Origin: Triatoma infestans
Lineage: Eukaryota > Arthropoda > Insecta > Hemiptera > Reduviidae
Direction: 5' to 3'
DNA length: 64,000 bases
NCBI GenBank assembly: GCA_011037195.1
Contig: JAAEAF010001556.1
Span: 62,001 to 126,000, forward strand
The notes under the pieces are model-generated. The model was not told the origin of the DNA, ran no database searches, and was given only the letters and a program-made list of their open reading frames with translations. Both the position numbers and the translations under genes were made by a program. How positions within the stretch are numbered: the stretch's first letter is position 1; the number at the start of each line of letters is the position of its first letter. Below are positions 60,733-64,000 of the stretch, piece after piece.

Positions 60733-61754
60733 ATATACTCTTTAATTGCGAAAGTGCATCTTTATAATCATTAAGTGCAATATAATTATTATTTAAAAAT
60801 TATAATAATTAAATAATCTGTAATATACAGCATAGGCCTATTTCATTGGTAACTCTAATTTGAATGATTTTTTTTTTTTTTAAAGAACAAAATTATTGAG
60901 CAGGGATTAACTATTGTTTAAATGCCAAATTTTCTTCTCATTTGAAATTAAAATTATAATATGAACCCAACTGAAAGCAGGAAAGTAAATGAAGATAATA
61001 TTAAAAATAAAAAAAATGCCGACTAATTTTGTATTTATTGGTGTCGCTTATTCAATATGTACAAATAAAGATAATAATATTTTCCTAAATAATTTTATTA
61101 ATACATTGTACAACAAACAGGATATATTAACATTCAATATATTTATTTATTTATTTTTTTTTTGACAAAATTAGTTATTTAATTTACAAAATAGAGCCAA
61201 ATTGTAAGAATGTAATATGTCTATTTTGTTATATTTTCATTTATAATGTAAATTCAACTTTTTCTTTTCTTTGACATTATACTTATAATGTATCATAATC
61301 AAATAATAAGGAATAGCTTTTTCCTATCTTTCGTTTTCTTTTTTGTCTTAAAAAAGGATTACCAAATAGGAAGACGAGCAAAGCAATAAATATAAGACGC
61401 TTCCAAACTCGAGGACCTTCTAATTAGGGAAAGACAGATAGAGCTATATGCTTTTTTCTCTTAGAGACGTCACTATTTCTTTTTTGAGCACTCGATAAAC
61501 AAATCATTTTTCAACACCTTATTTTTCAAAACATGAGCTTTCGAGATTCATTTCCTTTCAATAACTCTAATTCATTCATCACTATTCTCTAATAAGCTGT
61601 AAGTTAAGAATACTGTTTACATTACATCATACAGGAAGAAAAACATAAAGCATTAATAAACAAAACAAAAAGGGAAATTCGTTAGTCCTGGCCGATCCAC
61701 ACAGTCAAAGAAAGACCAAATTATTAAGTAATATAAATAAATAAATAAAGTTAT
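58933..61754. other. Very AT-rich intron or 3' UTR between the two terminal exons
   Basis: Long A and T runs occur, including a T tract of about 30 at 60700-60728 and TA-rich simple sequence near 60335-60352. A short match to foldback family E (GGTCCGCAATGCTG) lies at 59219-59232. No open frame looks coding. The lack of transposon remains contrasts with the left 53 kb. Confidence 0.45.
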
Positions 61755-61872
61755 CTACTTGAAGCGTGCTGCGAAAGCGTTGGTGAGTTCATTGACTGCG
61801 GCCTGGGTGACCATTTTTCCAACTTCTTGTTGTACCCTCTGTGGTATCTGTATTTGCTGACCACTACCGCGC
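61755..61872 (-). CDS. Terminal coding exon of an unrecognised protein (38 residues then stop)
   Basis: On the minus strand the exon follows a GTTAG acceptor, begins with one base completing a codon, encodes 38 residues and ends in TAG. The reading is RGSGQQIQIPQRVQQEVGK, then an alanine-rich helical tail ending FAARFK. GC content is clearly above the flanking 70-80% AT sequence and the frame is free of stops, so I regard it as real coding sequence. The tail has an amphipathic helix pattern; no catalytic motif is visible. AT-rich DNA with AATAAA-like signals follows downstream on this strand. It probably belongs to the gene that continues past the right edge of the window. I do not recognise the protein and give no function. 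Confidence 0.62.
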
Positions 61873-64000
61873 CTAACACATCATATTCCAATTAGCTATG
61901 AACCACTGACGGCAAAATTTGTTTACCATCAGTTCACATTTATTTAATACTTTTATTTATTTAAATTTCATATGTTAAGAAGCAAAATGTAATAACAATA
62001 ATAATATTGCAAATAACACTTTTCCTTTTTTTTTTATACAATTTATATTTACAAATAAAGTTAACATATATAACACTAAAAATATTTATGTGTTCACAAC
62101 ACTTGATCAAGAGGCCTCAATTGGAGAATTTATTTTAATAAAAAAATAAAATAATTTTCTTTAACTAAATAAATATATACAATTGCAATGTAGAATTTTC
62201 CAATCATTCATAAATAATATTGCTATAAATTACGAATTTTCTAACTGAGGCTTATTTTTTTTAAATGATCATTTGATAAATGCCAAATATAATATTTCTT
62301 CTTTCTATTATCATTATTCTTTTTAAATATAACTTTTATCAAATTATTGGGACATATAAACTACAAGTAAATGCAAAATTTTAGGTGGTGAGTGCAATTC
62401 GTTTTTTGAGTAGTACAGAGACAAGGTTGTGAAGACACCTAGCGACGCCTGAAAGAAAGCAAACCCTTCATGACACAAATCACAGTGTGTTAGTTATACA
62501 CAAAAATTAGGATTACCTAATGAGAGGACCTTCTACTAGTGCTAAGGGTTGCTTCATTAATAAATTGTACCATGCTATAATTTTAAAGCAGTATGCATTT
62601 TAATTGACTGAATCAAATGAAAGAAATCAAATGAAAATACATAACATTTGCTTAGCTCACCAATAGAGAAAATAAATGTACAAACTAAAATAGAAAACTT
62701 TAAATAAATATGAACAACTGCACAAAAATTCCGCTGCAAACACTTCAAGGCCTCGTTGCGATTAGTATTGCCTTACATTTCTCTAAAAAGAAATACTTAA
62801 TTTTTTGTTTCTTTTGAAAAGTACATAATTAATTTCTACTTTCTGATGAAATTTTAATCTAACACTTTTAAAGAAATATCTAGCAGTATTAAATGTATGA
62901 CCTCTACACGGATGTAGAAGAGGCTCGACTAAGAACAAGACGATTATTATATATGATAAAATGCTTCCCAGGGATAAAAAAAAAAAAACTCAAGACCACC
63001 GCTTATTTGTTATGGTTCAATAAAAATGGCAGGTATACTGATAAAGAAAGTACAAGCGCTATTATCCAAATAAGGAAAATGATTGGGATAACTTACAACT
63101 AAAAATGCCGATTATCACTTAATTTTTACTTTGCACAAAAAGTTTAATGTGAACTGTAAAAATTAGAATTACAATATGGATTATTTTAATTGCTTTCTAA
63201 AATGGAGTTTTCGTTGTTTTCAATATCGTAGAGGAGTAAATTTCGAAATATTTTTTGTTTTTAAAATTTTTCTGGAGCTTTTTCTGGACATCATCCAGTG
63301 AATAATAATGAAGTTTCATAAAAATATATTAGTTTATATTTCACGACTTTAAATCCTCGGAGGATAACATCCCATCAGCTTCAGAAAAAATGACAAGCTA
63401 TTATCTCAATCATGAAAAATTATTACTCTAATTTGCAAAACTATTGTTAAGTGAAATATTTCTTGTTAATTATGTCTGACTTATATAAATTAAATGAGTG
63501 TTTTCATGTTCAAATATATTTGCCTATTGCAAACTAGCATTCCCGTATCATCATGACTTTCTACTGAAATGTAGTATCTTTATTTATTTCTTAATGGATT
63601 TTAAATCTCAATAGATTACTTTAACTTCAAGTCTGACTTATTTTGACTTATTAACTTATTTTTTTGTTTTTAAAGTTCAAGAATTATATACTACGATTTT
63701 ATTGAATCAACCAAATAATTAATTCACTATTTTATTTTTATTTAGTTAATCACATCTTGAGGAAGAATCTTCAGTCAGTGGAAATAGTAAGAGTTAACCT
63801 AATTTCCTTGACTAACGAGAAAATCTTATTGGTAAATATCATTCTATAATAAAAGTGATAACTAAGAAGAAATTAATGAAATTCATTTAATTTAAATATC
63901 ATTTGAATAAAAAAATATTGAAACTGATGTTCTATTAAATGAATCCACAAAATATATGGCATTTTATACTAGTTTCTAAATCGTCAGGCCCTATAAATTA
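61873..64000. other. AT-rich probable intron of the right-hand gene
   Basis: Apart from the exon candidate at 62.4 kb, this stretch is AT-rich and has no recognisable transposon, SINE or further exon. A 69-codon plus-strand frame at 62893-63102 has an ordinary first half and a lysine-rich second half after an A-run. I do not consider it a gene. Confidence 0.4.
62381..62448 (-). CDS. Possible alternative terminal exon, or 10-base microexon, of the same gene
   Basis: A strong acceptor (TTTGCTTTCTTTCAG on the minus strand) precedes a frame. With two entry bases it encodes VARCLHNLVSVLLKKRIALT plus T and then stops. Alternatively only the first ten bases (62439-62448) form a microexon, ending at a weak GTGTCT donor. 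Joined to the exon at 61872 this keeps frame: the split AG plus G gives arginine just before RGSGQQ. Both readings are inferences from splice-site strings and phase; I recognise no protein family. Confidence 0.33.

Noticed and set aside
62893..63102. 69-residue gene on the plus strand
   Set aside because: Crosses an A-run, has no splice or start context, and lies in a probable intron of a minus-strand gene.

Overview
This is an AT-rich, non-coding-dominated stretch of an animal nuclear genome, most likely an insect. The evidence is split exons with GT/AG junctions, tRNA-derived SINEs, mariner/Tc1-like transposons, and Jockey-, R1- and RTE-like non-LTR retrotransposon debris. A hemipteran or similar repeat-rich insect would fit, but I cannot place the species. 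I see no bacterial operons, CRISPR arrays, rRNA or functional tRNA genes.

Host genes lie at the right, all on the minus strand. The one confident gene is the first coding exon of an EEIG1/FAM102-like protein (53853-53998, NT-C2 domain start, good GTAAGT donor, split arginine codon). Its later exons should lie at lower coordinates on this strand. I see none, so positions 1-53852 are probably its first large intron, or that intron plus intergenic DNA. Upstream of it, head-to-tail, are two exon-like terminal ORFs, each ending in a stop: 58814-58932 and 61755-61872. A third short exon candidate lies at 62381-62448. They look like 3' ends, perhaps alternative ones, of a second gene that continues beyond the right edge. 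I do not recognise its product.

From 1 to about 53 kb the window is a graveyard of mobile elements, nearly all broken. Two internally deleted mariners keep both TIRs and TA duplications (17512-18413, 30520-31441). A third mariner is decayed (about 18550-19445). A larger nested Tc1/mariner-type element has long TIRs (49201-52215). About seventeen LINE fragments carry RT, RNase H or C-terminal zinc-knuckle-like pieces. Two tRNA-derived SINE families (A, three copies; B, eight copies or parts) are present, and B occurs with at least three different 3' tails.

Several unclassified dispersed repeats recur. Two related foldback families (D: 2.3, 28.7 and 47.0 kb; E: 28.6, 31.5, 37.8, 41.5 and 45.7 kb) carry a CTGANGA ... 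GAAAC-CGGTC arrangement that folds like a hammerhead ribozyme; this is the most interesting signal in the window. Other notable signals are a LINE flanked by direct repeats of about 165 bp, two local copy-paste insertions of about 120 bp (one with a hairpin at its junction), and SINE tails matching LINE 3' ends. The far right (58.9-64 kb) is very AT-rich and nearly free of recognisable transposons, as expected for intron or UTR of the second gene.
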